From: Pseudovirgaria hyperparasitica
Taxonomy: Eukaryota > Ascomycota > Dothideomycetes > Acrospermales > Acrospermaceae
Reading direction: 5' to 3'
Assembly: GCF_010093815.1 (NCBI RefSeq)
Contig: NW_022985574.1
Span: 5,467-48,827 of the forward strand
Length of the DNA: 43,361 nucleotides
Below are positions 12,101-21,623 of the stretch, piece by piece. Within the stretch, counting starts at the first letter, position 1. Every line of letters begins with the position of its first letter. Under the pieces are notes generated by a model that saw only the letters and a program-made list of their open reading frames with translations, was not told where the DNA came from and did not search any database. The position numbers and the translations under genes were made by a program.

Positions 12101-13128
12101 CGTTAACCCACGTAAGTCCGTTCGAAGCAAACTTCGGTCGAAACCATAAAGCGCAGTTCATGGGAACTTAGTATAAATCAGAGTAGCCTAACGTCAAGGC
12201 GACGGAGATTATAATAGAACTGTTCCAAACGCAAAGAAGCGTTGCAAAGTTATTACAAGATGCTATAGATTATAGCAAATCGCACCATGATAAGGGCAGA
12301 AAGCCCATAATCTTTAATATTAGAGATAAAGTTTTACTAAATAGCAAAAATATTCGTAGTATCAGGCCGAAGAAGAAGCTTAACTACACGATGATAGGTC
12401 CATTTAAGGTTACTCGTGTAATCAATGACCAGGCGTATAAGTTAAAACTCCCTCCTACGTTAAAGATATATAATATATTCCACATTACGCTTCTCGAGCC
12501 ATTCCATGCCTTATCGTTACTAGATCGTTCCGAATAGACATTATATAAAGTAGTTACGTAAGGAGGTGCGGATATCTACGAAGTTAAGTAGATACTAGGC
12601 TAATAACGTGCCGAAGATGGCACGTGGCTATATAAAATTCGTTAGAAAGGGTATAATCCTAACGAAGATACTTGGGAACCCGTAATATACATTAGTAAAG
12701 CAGCGATATTAGCGTATAAGTAGCGATTAGCAAAGGAAGCCGCGGAATCATAGAGAATTATACTAAAGTACGGCGATTCGACGTTTTTTAGTATAGTTCG
12801 GCGCCGAGGACGGCCGCCTAAAAGGAAGAAGGTGAAAGAGATATAGATCTTTAAAACATTCCAAGGAATTAAGGAACTTCCTTAGAAAGTTTAAACTTAG
12901 AACTTTAAAAAATTAACTGAAAAAGAGACTTAGAAAAATGATTCACTAAGAGAAATGGACATCGAAAATCGGTGCCGATCGGTATAGATCGGTATAGATC
13001 ACGAAAGAGATTAAAGAAGTTATTATTAAAGAAAGATGAAATTAAGGAAGCTGAAAGAAAATCCGAAGATCTATACAGATCTATATAAACTCGCACTAAT
13101 CTATCTAGAAGAAGCAAGATCGCTTTAA
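9172..13128 (+). pseudogene. pol: G0 pol: protease, RT, RNase H, integrase, chromodomain, AT-hook
   Basis: One frame, -1 relative to gag, open but for RIP-type stops over about 1300 codons. Protease: ALVDT at 9226-9240, with DTG changed to DTS. Reverse transcriptase: [20 protein letters not shown] from about 9904; YLDD is YLDN (Asp to Asn at 10255). RNase H: KTDAS with Asp at 10738. Integrase: a CDVC knuckle with the second Cys now Tyr, and an intact catalytic triad Asp 11686, Asp 11878, Glu 11986 (DX35E). Chromodomain about 12571-12700 (YEVKQILG ... GYNPNEDTWEP), then AT-hook RRRGRPPKRKK (12799-12834). The exact C-terminus is uncertain because TAA at 13126 could be a former CAA. The stop-free pieces at 11566-11892 belong to this frame. 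Confidence 0.92.
12799..12834 (+). other. AT-hook-like motif in the integrase tail
   Basis: In pol frame the codons read RRRGRPPKRKKV. The RGRP core flanked by basic residues is the classical AT-hook for minor-groove binding of AT-rich DNA. It lies about 35 residues after the chromodomain. Function is inferred from the motif. Confidence 0.6.
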
Positions 13129-13471
13129 AATTAAAACCAAAAAAACTAAAACGCCAGATAAAAGAGACATGTTAGCACCGATCGGTATAGATCCAAACCG
13201 ATTAAGTCGGAGCAGGAGTAGAAGTACTAATCACCGCGATGGTTACATCTAATTCCTTCCGCTAGTTCTTGTTTAGTATAGTATAGAGCTTCATGACATA
13301 AGTCTCTAGCCTTTCGTTCCGACGCTATAAACTCTATATAGCGCGCCTTATAGCTATAAACTCCTCTATAGAAACCTACGGAGCGGCGGAACCCGGGACG
13401 GAGAGGGACGGACCGGCGCGGGCACGCTAAGAATTATATAAATCAGCGAAAAGATTTAACGATCGGTATAG
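12977..13471. repeat. scattered GATCGGTATAG repeats and GC-rich patch
   Basis: GATCGGTATAGATC occurs twice in tandem overlap at 12977-13000 and again at 13180-13193, with a partial copy at 13461-13471. Two imperfect copies of GCTATAAACTCTATA sit near 13324 and 13352. A strikingly GC-rich patch lies at about 13376-13428. The stretch covers the pol C-terminus, the gap after pol and the end of the antisense gene, so it may form 3'-end signals for both convergent units. The small minus-strand open frame at 12905-13117 shows no coding character. Confidence 0.55.
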
Positions 13472-14096
13472 AACCATATACCGTTAGTGTAGAAACTTCC
13501 AGATCAGAGCTATCTTCCCTAAATTTACAGCTCTTTAGCACGCGCGAGGAAGGAACCTTGGCCTTTTTACTAGAACCTTTTCTAGGAATTTTAACATCGC
13601 CGGTATGTAGAAAGAAGTCCGAAGTGGTAGAGATTTTAGCACTGTTATAGAGATTAATACATATTAGTAAGAATCTATGACGATTTAAGAAAAACGATGT
13701 TACCTAGTAATCGCGGTAATAACAGCTATAGTAGATTCCGATAAACCCTTACGGATCTTATTAGAATCGTACTCCTAGGCGTAACCCTTACCTTAGGTAT
13801 ATAGCTCGTAGAAAGCCTTCTCTAAGGCGTTGCGATCGGTGGTACCACGCTCCTTATCGGTAGGGGTCACTAGAGGCCTAGTAGTAATCTATACTAATAT
13901 AAGTAAATCTACGTAAAGTTCTTTAAACTTGCTTAAATACCTATAAGCAATAACGCTTCTTAGTTATACAAGTGCCGTATATCATAGATTTAGCACCGCC
14001 GTGAGTAATGTATGATAGAAAGCGATAACCACAATAATATATAGCTAGATTATTAGAGCCCGGCCTAGGTCGGGGCAGATCGATGGCTTTCGACAT
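13443..14096 (-). CDS. antisense spliced gene of G0 (three exons, about 179 aa)
   Basis: I read a minus-strand gene between pol and the 3' LTR. Exon 1: 14096-13941 (ATG at 14096). Intron 1: 13940-13889 (52 bp). Exon 2: 13888-13704. Intron 2: 13703-13642 (62 bp, GTAACA, branch-like TTACTAATA, AACAG). Exon 3: 13641-13443, stop TGA. Splicing joins the three frames exactly (156, 185 and 199 nt; total 540). Exon 3 has no internal stop; the others have only TAG/TAA at probable Gln codons. Peptides include PTDKERGTTDRNALEKAFYE and TSDFFLHTGDVKIPRKGSSK; the C-terminus is basic and Ser-rich. I do not recognise the family and see no membrane segment. Exons 2-3 are well supported, exon 1 less so. It converges on pol. 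Confidence 0.6.
13642..13703 (-). other. intron 2 of the antisense gene
   Basis: GT-AG on the minus strand, 62 bp, donor GTAACA after exon end ACTAG, branch-point-like CTAAT about 20 bases before acceptor AACAG. Without its removal the frames of exons 2 and 3 do not match; with it they join in phase (AG|T, Ser). Confidence 0.7.
13889..13940 (-). other. intron 1 of the antisense gene
   Basis: GT-AG on the minus strand, 52 bp, donor GTATTT following TAG (probably former CAG) and acceptor TATAG (probably former CAG). The branch site is unclear. It joins exon 1 to exon 2 in phase 0. Confidence 0.45.
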
Positions 14097-14651
14097 ATCG
14101 GTAACGTATATAAGACAGGGATTATTCGAAGGCGCCTGTTTCCGCGCCGATTACTTTAGAGTATCGAGATTTCGGGAAACCATATTACGATTATTATTAA
14201 TTTATGCAGATTATTACGAATTATGTTATTACTAGCTAAGGACGGCACGAAAATTAGTAAATTACGTAAATCGCACTAAATAGTAGTAAATCTATATAAA
14301 TCTATGTCTATAAGGATCGGGTAATATACCTAATAATCTAAAAAACTCTATAAAGAGTTAAGAAGTTTTTTGAAGAAAGGAATATTTCTAAGAAAAGATT
14401 TTAATATAGGCAGTACCCGGGCTTACCTAATCACATTACGTGATACGCTAGGCCTAATTAGGTAATCTCACCTATATAAGAAGTTAAGATGGACAAAATC
14501 TAGTTTATTAGGAAAACGCTTGTGTGAATCTTAGATCGGCGAATATCGGCAAGTATCTAAGACGAAGCGTGGAGAACGACTAAGGTCTTACGAGACTTAG
14601 GATAGGGATATAGGGATAGGTGATAATCTAGGTCGCTAAGGGCAGCTTCCT
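14097..14651. other. non-coding segment before the 3' polypurine tract
   Basis: No reading frame was recognised. It holds an inverted pair TTACCTAAT (14423-14431) / ATTAGGTAA (14457-14465), followed by CTATATAAG near 14472 that could be a plus-strand TATA box, and a hairpin CTTAGAT/ATCTAAG near 14531-14562. It probably includes the promoter of the antisense gene. Confidence 0.4.
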
Positions 14652-14666
14652 AGAGGGAAGGGATAA
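14652..14666 (+). promoter_or_regulatory. G0 polypurine tract
   Basis: AGAGGGAAGGGATAA, purine-rich (one T), ends one base before the 3' LTR. It would be the plus-strand primer for cDNA synthesis. Confidence 0.75.
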
Positions 14667-14667
14667 T

Positions 14668-14895
14668 TATTAGGACTTAGCCTTAGGCAGGACTCGACCT
14701 ATACGTACCTTAGCTAATAGGGTCAGGAGGTGACGTGAAGGGCGGTAAACAGTCACGTGCTAGACAGATCGGCGTCCCTTTATGTATATACTCTCGGATT
14801 CCTACCGAAAGGGTTCGGTAGTAATTCGTTCTATGATAGAATACACCCCATTGTTCCATCTGGCTACACTACTATCCAATAACCCTATTCTTACA
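14668..14895 (+). repeat. G0 3' LTR (228 bp)
   Basis: Same length as the 5' LTR. Starts TATTAGGACTTAG (TG to TA) and ends TATTCTTACA. Differences from the 5' LTR are mainly C/T and G/A. Followed by the target-site duplication CTTAG at 14896-14900. Confidence 0.95.
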
Positions 14896-15297
14896 CTTAG
14901 TTAGTTTCTATATTTTAGATAGGTATCTAGCTATCTATATTAATATTACTATATAGCCGTTTCTACTGTACTAGTAGGGGTATATCCGGCGTCTACCGGG
15001 GTATTACGATACCTAAGGCCGCCATGGTTATTAATTAAGGGTAGCCCTTAACTAATAAAAGGGGGTCGGCGTGTTAGCGTTTATTAGATATAGTCTATAC
15101 TTATATTATCGGAGAGTCTTCGAGCGTATATATATAGTATCTCTATACGTCGGTATCGTCGTGTATTATACGCTATACGTACGTATATATGTCGGAGGTT
15201 GTTATACTTAGTATACTCTATCGTTTGATGTATGTAAATCGCTGTTTTACCCCGAATTAACTAGTTTAGTCCGTTAGGGTGTGAGAAGTAAGTTTCT
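14896..15297 (-). mobile_element. LINE1 5' end: start of ORF1 and 5' UTR
   Basis: Continuation of LINE1 beyond G0. The ORF1 frame continues from 14901 to about 15027. A palindrome (15028-15058) separates it from an approximately 240-bp leader (15059-15297). No promoter motif is certain; the leader is richer in CG than its surroundings. Confidence 0.75.
15028..15058. repeat. 31-bp palindrome near LINE1 5' end
   Basis: Same palindrome as in the LINE 3' UTR (2863-2893 and 22561-22591) with two RIP-type differences. It lies 239 bp from the element's 5' end, between leader and ORF1. Confidence 0.8.
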
Positions 15298-15314
15298 TCT
15301 AAGTTATCTTATAA
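15298..15314. repeat. LINE1 target-site duplication, right copy
   Basis: TCTAAGTTATCTTATAA, identical to 2606-2622. Confidence 0.9.
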
Positions 15315-15785
15315 GAGAGTATATATTCTATTCTAGATTATTCTAGATTATTCTAGATCTTATTAGCTAACTTTAGATCTAGTTACTCTACTCTAGTATA
15401 TAGTTCTTCTTCTACTAGGCTCTAGTTAATTAGATAGCTACTCTAGAGAATAAGGTATCTAACCTCTACTACTATATTATCTATCTAGATTAGTTAGTTT
15501 ACTCTAAAGAGAAGAATAAGATAAAGAAGTAGCTCTATAGTTCTATTTACTAGGGTTTCTATATAGTATATATTAGCTCTATCTATCTAGTTTCTATCTA
15601 TTTTAGTCCTTTTTAGACTATTTAGATATCTATCTATTAGTTTTCTAGTAATTTAATTCTTAACTTAATAATATTATATATACTCTTATTTATTCTATAA
15701 CTATTAAATTCTAGGTTCTAATTTCCTTTAAGTTACTTAAGTATAGGTATTATATATAAATTAGTTTATCTCTCTAAATTATATT

Positions 15786-15831
15786 AGAGCACCCGAACTA
15801 GTAGCCTAGTGGTTATTAGTTCGGGTACTCT
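15786..15831. repeat. 15-bp-arm hairpin
   Basis: AGAGCACCCGAACTA pairs with TAGTTCGGGTACTCT (one mismatch) around a 16-base loop. The mirror copy is at 39243-39288. Its high GC content stands out in saturated AT DNA. Confidence 0.8.
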
Positions 15832-15884
15832 AACCTTTTATATTATATATCACGAGTTTAATTCCGTAGTAGGGTACCTTTTTA
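15801..15884 (+). ncRNA. possible tRNA-related relic
   Basis: TAGCCTAGTGG resembles a pol III A box. About 52 bases on, CGAGTTTAATTCCG resembles a B box, and GGGTACC then TTTTT could be an acceptor end and terminator. I could not fold a proper cloverleaf: T-stem pairing fails and the 5' acceptor does not match. The mirror copy (about 39190-39275) keeps the arrangement with more decay. It could be a tRNA-derived repeat or chance. Confidence 0.25.
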
Positions 15885-15999
15885 GTTTCTTAGTTCTATA
15901 TTCTTCTTATATATAATAGTCTATATAAGTCTATTCTAGACTTTTCTATATTATTCTATTATAATATATTATATTATATATCTATAATAGTTATTTATG

Positions 16000-18900
16000 T
16001 TTTCTTTATATTTAGTAACTATATATTACTTAAATTATAGAGCTATGTTATAGAGTTTTCCTAGTATATATTTAAGATTTATAATTTAATACTTTATTCT
16101 CTATAGTATCTTTCTTCTTTTTATAATAGCTCTAATAGTACTAGGTTTATAGTAGTAATGTATTATTCTATAACCTCTATTTATATATAGATATTACGGT
16201 ACTTAAGATATATACTATAGGTTCCTAGGTATTCTTATTCTTAGTATAGTTCTTCTAGTAGATTTAATACTTCTAGATACTATTCTTATTAAGTCTATAT
16301 TTAATAATATAGTCTACTTTATATATATCTAGTCTATCTTAGAGTATAATAGAGTATAATTATATATTTATATAATTATATATATTAGATTAAAACCTTT
16401 TAAGTAATAAGATATAGAATATATTATAGACTTTTATATCGTTTTCTAGGTTAAGCTTATAGACTCTTATACTAATATAATATTTAATTTAGAAGGAACT
16501 AGCTATTTTATAATTAAGCTTTTTATTTACTTATAATATTTATATATTATAGATATTAAGAAGGACTTTATCTTTCTTCTTATATATTTAATCTTTAACT
16601 AATCTATTATAGTACTTTATATATAACTTATTTACTTACTAGATTATTATATAATAGTTATATATAGTTTTAAAGATTTCAATTACTAGTTTCTATATAT
16701 AGACGTTAATATCTATTATTTGGTTAAACTAGACTATATAAGATTTAAAACCTATCCTTAGACTATATTCTAGGTTCGCCTAGAAGAGTATAATATCTAT
16801 TATACTATAATAACTATTATTATATATAAATTCTACTATACTTAGTAGAGAGGCCTAGTTATCTTATTTAAAATTATAGAATATATAAAGATAGGCCTTA
16901 AGTATTTAGTTCTATTATTCTATCTAACTATCTATTTATAGATAGAATACTATTAATATATTTCTATTTATACTAGCTATTTTATAGAATAATATCTAGA
17001 ATTTAGATATAAATATACTTCCTTAGTCTATAATAATTCTTTTTAGTATACTATAGACCTTAATAATCTTATTCTAGAATACTTATACTAGTTCTTTTAA
17101 TATAATTATCTTCTATATAGAGATATATCTAGATATCTTTATAAGTCTACCTATAATAATAAGAATTAAATTATAACTTATTCTAAGTATCTTACTTAGA
17201 GATAAGTTAACTATAAAATCTATAATAATATCTTTCTATATAAAGAAAGGGACTAGTAGAGGCTATAAATTCCTATATAGCTTATATCTAGGTATCTTTA
17301 TTCTTTAATAAATTAGATAAGTAGCTATCTATTCTTTAATATACTTAGATATATCTTTCTAAAAGTAGTACTAATAAATTAAGCTTAGGGTATATATATA
17401 TCTAAAATATTCTACTAGGTTAGTATTATAGTATTAGCTTACTATATTAAATTATATATTATCTATTAGTATATTATACTTTCTATTATAGTAAAGTAAG
17501 CTATCTATAAAGGTCTACTTATAGTCTACTTTAGTCTATAATAATCTATCTTACTATATTTTATATAACTTTAAAACTATTAGATCTATCTTTTATAAAT
17601 CTATAATTAATTAGATGAGGTCTACTTAATATATATACTAGATACTATCGCCCTCTCTAATAGCGCTAATAAATAGCTTACTAGAGACTTTAGTACTATA
17701 TCTTTAGTTACTAGCTTTAGTCTTATAAATTTAATTACTAGTATTAGTATTAGTATCTTACTAATTATTAGATAACTTATTATCTAATCTTATTCTTAAG
17801 AGTTAGGTCTATAGCTACTCTAGAATTCTATAGCTACTATAATTCTAGGCGCCTTCTTTATAGTTAGATCTTCTTAATATTCTATTAGCTAGATTTATAC
17901 TTCTATATTAATAGTAGATTATATAGTAGAAATTTATAAGCTACTTAGTCTATTAAACCTATTAATAATTTAAAACTATTATACTTATAAACTCCTTTAA
18001 GTTATAGTAATTAGTTAGTAACTTAATATTATATATAGTATCTTTAAGATAATATTACTACTACTTAAATAACTCTACTATTACTAGTAGCTCTTAGTTA
18101 TAAATAGTATATCTAGTCTTAAAATTATCTATCTTATATAAGAAGAATATAACTAGATACTATTAGATCTTTTTAGACTCTATTAGTCTAGACTAGAAGA
18201 GTATATCTAAGATTATAAATTCTAATATATTAGTTTTAATATAAATAGATTTAGTTAGATTAAAGTATACTAGTAATAGAGCGGTTATAAATATCTCTTT
18301 AATCTTCTTAAAGGATATTCTTTTAACCTCTATTAATTTAATAGATTATAACTTAATATTATACTATTTCTATCTACTATAGACTATAATAGATAAATTA
18401 GTAGTAGTAGTATATATATTAAGTAGTATAGCTAAATAGAAGAAGTATTTAATAAATTTTTAATAGTAGTTAGTAAAGCTAATAAAGATATATATATCTT
18501 AAATAGATTTTAGTTTAGGCTAGTCTATAATAGTAGTAACTCTATCTCTCTCTATAGTTATACCTTAGTTAATAATAATAAAGCTAAGGAAGTTAATATA
18601 GTTCTAATAGAACTTATATTTAGATAGCTTAATATATATCTTATACTTTTCTAGTCTATCTAGAACTATATATATATACTAGATATACTTCTTCTTATTA
18701 TCTAAGAAGATAAGAATATTATCTAGATATATAATATATATTATATTAAGTAGATCTACTAGTAAATTATTAATATATACTTAAAAGGTATCTAGCGTGT
18801 TAGTTAATCTAAAAGAGACTATAGTATACTTTAAGTATCTATAATAGATTCTAAAGGCCGTTTTCTATTTATTACCCTTCTTAATATAAAGGCAATAGTA

Positions 18901-19680
18901 GATATTATATAGATTAAGCTTAGTAAAGATCTTTATATATTCTAGTCTATTAATAGACTTAGAGATAAGAGGTAGTAGATAATAATTCTTCTATATAATA
19001 TTATTTAGACTATAATAGTTAATATATAGATAGAGGCTTCTATTCTTCTTATTTATAATGAGAATTAGAGCTCTAGCTAGAGATATACTAGGTCTAATCT
19101 ATTCTTATATAAGGTTCTTTTTAATATATTCTTAAAGGACTTATAATTTAGATTCTAAAAGAGGGTAGATAGATCTATATAGAGGTTACTAGCTATCTTT
19201 AAGATTAATAGTAAGATTAATAGATTAGTATTAAGGTAATTTAGAGGAATTAATTACTAATATAATATATTAGTATATTTAATACTAATATAGTAGATCT
19301 TTATCTACTTTAATACTAAGCTTACTATTTTAGATAAGTAAGAGTATATAGATAGTAGAGATTATCTTCTTATAATCTTTCTAGAATTATTTATTAATAA
19401 TAAGCTATACTAGTTTCTATTAAGATAGGTTTATATACTAGCTAGCTATCTTTTTAAGAAAGTCTAGTTTTAGATTATATTTCTTAAGCTATAGTATATC
19501 TAGAATTATATTAAAGGGACTATCTACTATAATAAAGGTTAAGTAGTAGAGTTTCTATTTTCCTCCGCTATCCTAGATACTATATTTAATAGTATAGGTA
19601 CTATATAACTTAATAGAACTATTAATACTATAGAATTTAGTATCTATTAGAGCTTAGATATTAATATTAAGTTCTTATAC
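16000..19680 (-). pseudogene. pol: G1 pol, left-arm copy: decayed chromovirus polyprotein
   Basis: Reads leftward on the minus strand. Protease remnant (ALIDT type) near 19644. Reverse transcriptase with the catalytic box as YLDN (18715-18729). Integrase with triad codons near 17220 (Asp), 17028 (Asp) and 16920 (Glu), spaced 64 and 36 codons apart as in G0. A chromodomain lies at about 16200-16330. Virtually all Gln/Trp codons are stops, and RNase H Asp residues read Asn. This copy lacks the SINE found in the right arm and keeps its empty site at 18641-18656. The 5' part (gag) is missing or unrecognisable between here and the centre of the palindrome. Confidence 0.85.
18641..18656. other. empty SINE target site
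   Basis: TTATACTTTTCTAGTC is the single-copy reverse complement of the 16-bp duplication around the SINE (35461-35476 and 36418-36433). It proves the SINE entered the right arm after the arms were duplicated. Confidence 0.85.
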
Positions 19681-19966
19681 TTATTAGATTAATATAATAT
19701 TAGTAGCTAAACTACTATTAAGTATTATAGTCTAATATTATCTATAAGGGACCTTAATAGATCTAGTCTATAGTTTAATATACTATTTAGCGGATTATCT
19801 CTCTATTATAGTTACTTCTATAAGTTATAAGGGTTTCTTATAGACTATTAGTTTTTTATATTCTATACTAGATAGTTAGATATAATATATTCTAGCTACT
19901 AGTACTTATAATATATAACTAATTAGTTAGTTATATTAGTACTTAGTAGTTTTACTAAATAGTACT

Positions 19967-19971
19967 TAGAT
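19967..19971. other. empty G2 target site
   Basis: TAGAT in AGTACTTAGATACTATA is the uninterrupted counterpart of the ATCTA duplication around G2 (21469-21473 and 34139-34143). Flanking sequence matches on both sides. Confidence 0.85.
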
Positions 19972-20506
19972 ACTATATAGTCTATTCTACTATAGGTATA
20001 GTAAGTAACTTTAGGTTATTTATATAAGTTAGTCCTTATATCTTAATATATTAATTAGTAGAGAGATCTATAATATAATTCTTATAGTTTTAAATTTAAG
20101 GTATAGTAGTAACCTTATAACGTTCTATAAGATCTATTACTAAATTAGTTTTAGTTAGATAATTTTATATTAGATTAGATTATTAGAGATAGTTATATAC
20201 TAGCACGGTATTAGTTATTTATTATATACTAGTATTACTCTATAAGATTTATAAGAGCTTAGAGATCTATAGAGATTATTATTATAAGATTAAGATAGTT
20301 CTTTATATTTAGAGCGAGAGATTATTTAAAGTTATTATATTATTAAATTATATAATCTTCTTTAGCTTCTCTCTAAAGAGGCTAAAGATATTTAAGAAGT
20401 TATAAGAGTAACTAATTATCTTATTATTAAGTCTTAAAGATATAGCCCTAGGCCTAGTTATATTATTTAGCTCTATTACTAAAATATTAGAGAAGAAATT
20501 TAGTAA

Positions 20507-20933
20507 ATATATTCTAGTTATAGATATTCTTAGAATATTTAATTTAGTATACTATCTAACGTTCTAAAGGAATTAGATTAAGATAGTTCTAGATAAATCT
20601 AATTTTATGACTATTATTTATAAATAGATAGAAGAATTAACTATATTAATAAGTATATATATAGAAACTCTTTCTACTTTTACTATTAAAGTAAGGTAGT
20701 TTCTTAGATTAGGGTAATTAATATAATAGTAGACTAGAATAGACTATTTTAGTTAGTATAGATCTATATATATATAGATTAGTTATTACTAGAACTAAAG
20801 TATATAATATAGCTTTAAGTCTTATAGTATATCCTTAAGCTTTATTAAGTTTATATAATTATTACTTAAGTTAAGTCTAATATTATCTCTCTTTATATAG
20901 TCTAGTATATATATTATTATAAGATATAGTTAA
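20507..20933. other. spacer at the centre of the inverted repeat
   Basis: A 427-bp saturated AT-rich segment with no self-complementarity of note and no recognised coding signal. Both G1 copies point away from it. Confidence 0.6.
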
Positions 20934-21473
20934 TTACTAAATTCCTTCTCTAATACTTTAGTAATAGAGCTAAATAACGTAACTAGGTCTAGAGCTATAT
21001 CCTTAAGACTTAATAATAAGATAATTAGTTACTCTTATAACTTCTTAAATACCTTTAGCCCCTTTAGAGAGAAGCTAAAGAAGATTATATAATTTAATAA
21101 TATAATAACTTTAAATAATCTCTCGCTCTAAATATAAAGAACTATCTTAATCTTATAATAATAATCTCTATAGATCTCTAAGCTCTTATAAATCTTATAG
21201 AGTAATACTAGTATATAATAAATAACTAATACCATGCTAGTATATAACTATCTCTAATAATCTAATCTAATATAAAATTATCTAACTAAAACTAATTTAG
21301 TAATAGATCTTATAGAACGTTATAAGGTTACTACTATACCTTAAATTTAAAACTATAAGAATTATATTATAGATCTCTCTACTAATTAATATATTAAGAT
21401 ATAAGAACTAACTTATATAAATAACCTAAAGTTACTTACTATATCTATAGTAAGATAGACTATATAGTATCTA
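20934..21473. repeat. right arm of the inverted repeat, innermost part
   Basis: Reverse complement of 19967-20506 at very high identity (for example TACCATGCTA against TAGCACGGTA, a single C/T difference). It is interrupted by G2 at 21474 and resumes at 34144. No reading frame was assigned; by position it could be G1 gag. Confidence 0.9.
21469..21473. repeat. G2 target-site duplication, left copy (ATCTA)
   Basis: ATCTA here and at 34139-34143. The left arm shows the site once. Confidence 0.88.
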
Positions 21474-21623
21474 TATTAAGATTATTAACACGTTAAGTTA
21501 AATTAGTTATAAAGTATACTATTTTCTATCTATGTATTTAGTTAGTTATATTTATATATCTAACTAGTTTACTACTACCTATAGTAATTATATATAATAT
21601 ATACTACTACTATAGCTATAATA
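21474..21623 (-). repeat. G2 3' LTR (150 bp)
   Basis: Begins TATTAAGATTATTAAC and ends AGCTATAATA on the plus strand. Direct repeat of 33989-34138; TG and CA termini are RIP-altered to TA at one or both ends. Confidence 0.9.

Larger units (their letters stand above)
7513..14895 (+). mobile_element. G0: Ty3/Gypsy chromovirus with LTRs and an antisense gene
   Basis: A 7383-bp LTR retrotransposon inserted in LINE1 ORF1. Both LTRs are 228 bp, run TG to CA (the 3' copy starts TA, a RIP-type change), and differ at few positions. Order: LTR, self-complementary primer site, gag, pol (protease, reverse transcriptase, RNase H, integrase, chromodomain, AT-hook), an antisense spliced gene, polypurine tract, LTR. 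Gag and pol frames run from 7775 to about 13128 without a visible indel; lesions are C-to-T/G-to-A substitutions. It is much less decayed than its surroundings, hence a late arrival. Confidence 0.95.
2623..15297 (-). mobile_element. LINE1: full-length Tad1-like non-LTR retrotransposon, interrupted by G0
   Basis: The element reads on the minus strand: 5' end at 15297, ORF1 (gag with zinc-knuckle remnants), ORF2 (APE endonuclease then reverse transcriptase), 3' UTR, and a tail seen on the plus strand as (TAA)n at 2621-2640. Removing G0 and one copy of its 5-bp duplication leaves about 5.3 kb. The 17-bp duplications at both ends show it is complete. Gag with CCHC motifs, APE endonuclease and no RNase H that I could find fit the fungal Tad1-like group; clade placement is inference. 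All frames are broken by RIP-type stops. Confidence 0.9.
15315..20506. repeat. left arm of the large inverted repeat (inner part)
   Basis: Nearly exact reverse complement of 20934-21473, 34144-35460 and 36434-39747. The sum of paired coordinates is about 41440 next to the centre, and about 55074 beyond G2 and the SINE, matching the lengths of those insertions. The inner boundary is near 20506, where TTTAGTAA stops matching. Confidence 0.9.

Noticed and set aside
12905-13117. Minus-strand open frame, Phe/Leu-rich
   Set aside because: Complement of the Lys-rich end of pol; does not connect to the antisense gene, whose stop is at 13443.
15340-15362. CRISPR-like short repeats (TTCTAGATTA units)
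   Set aside because: Only two or three adjacent units without spacers, in low-complexity RIP DNA.
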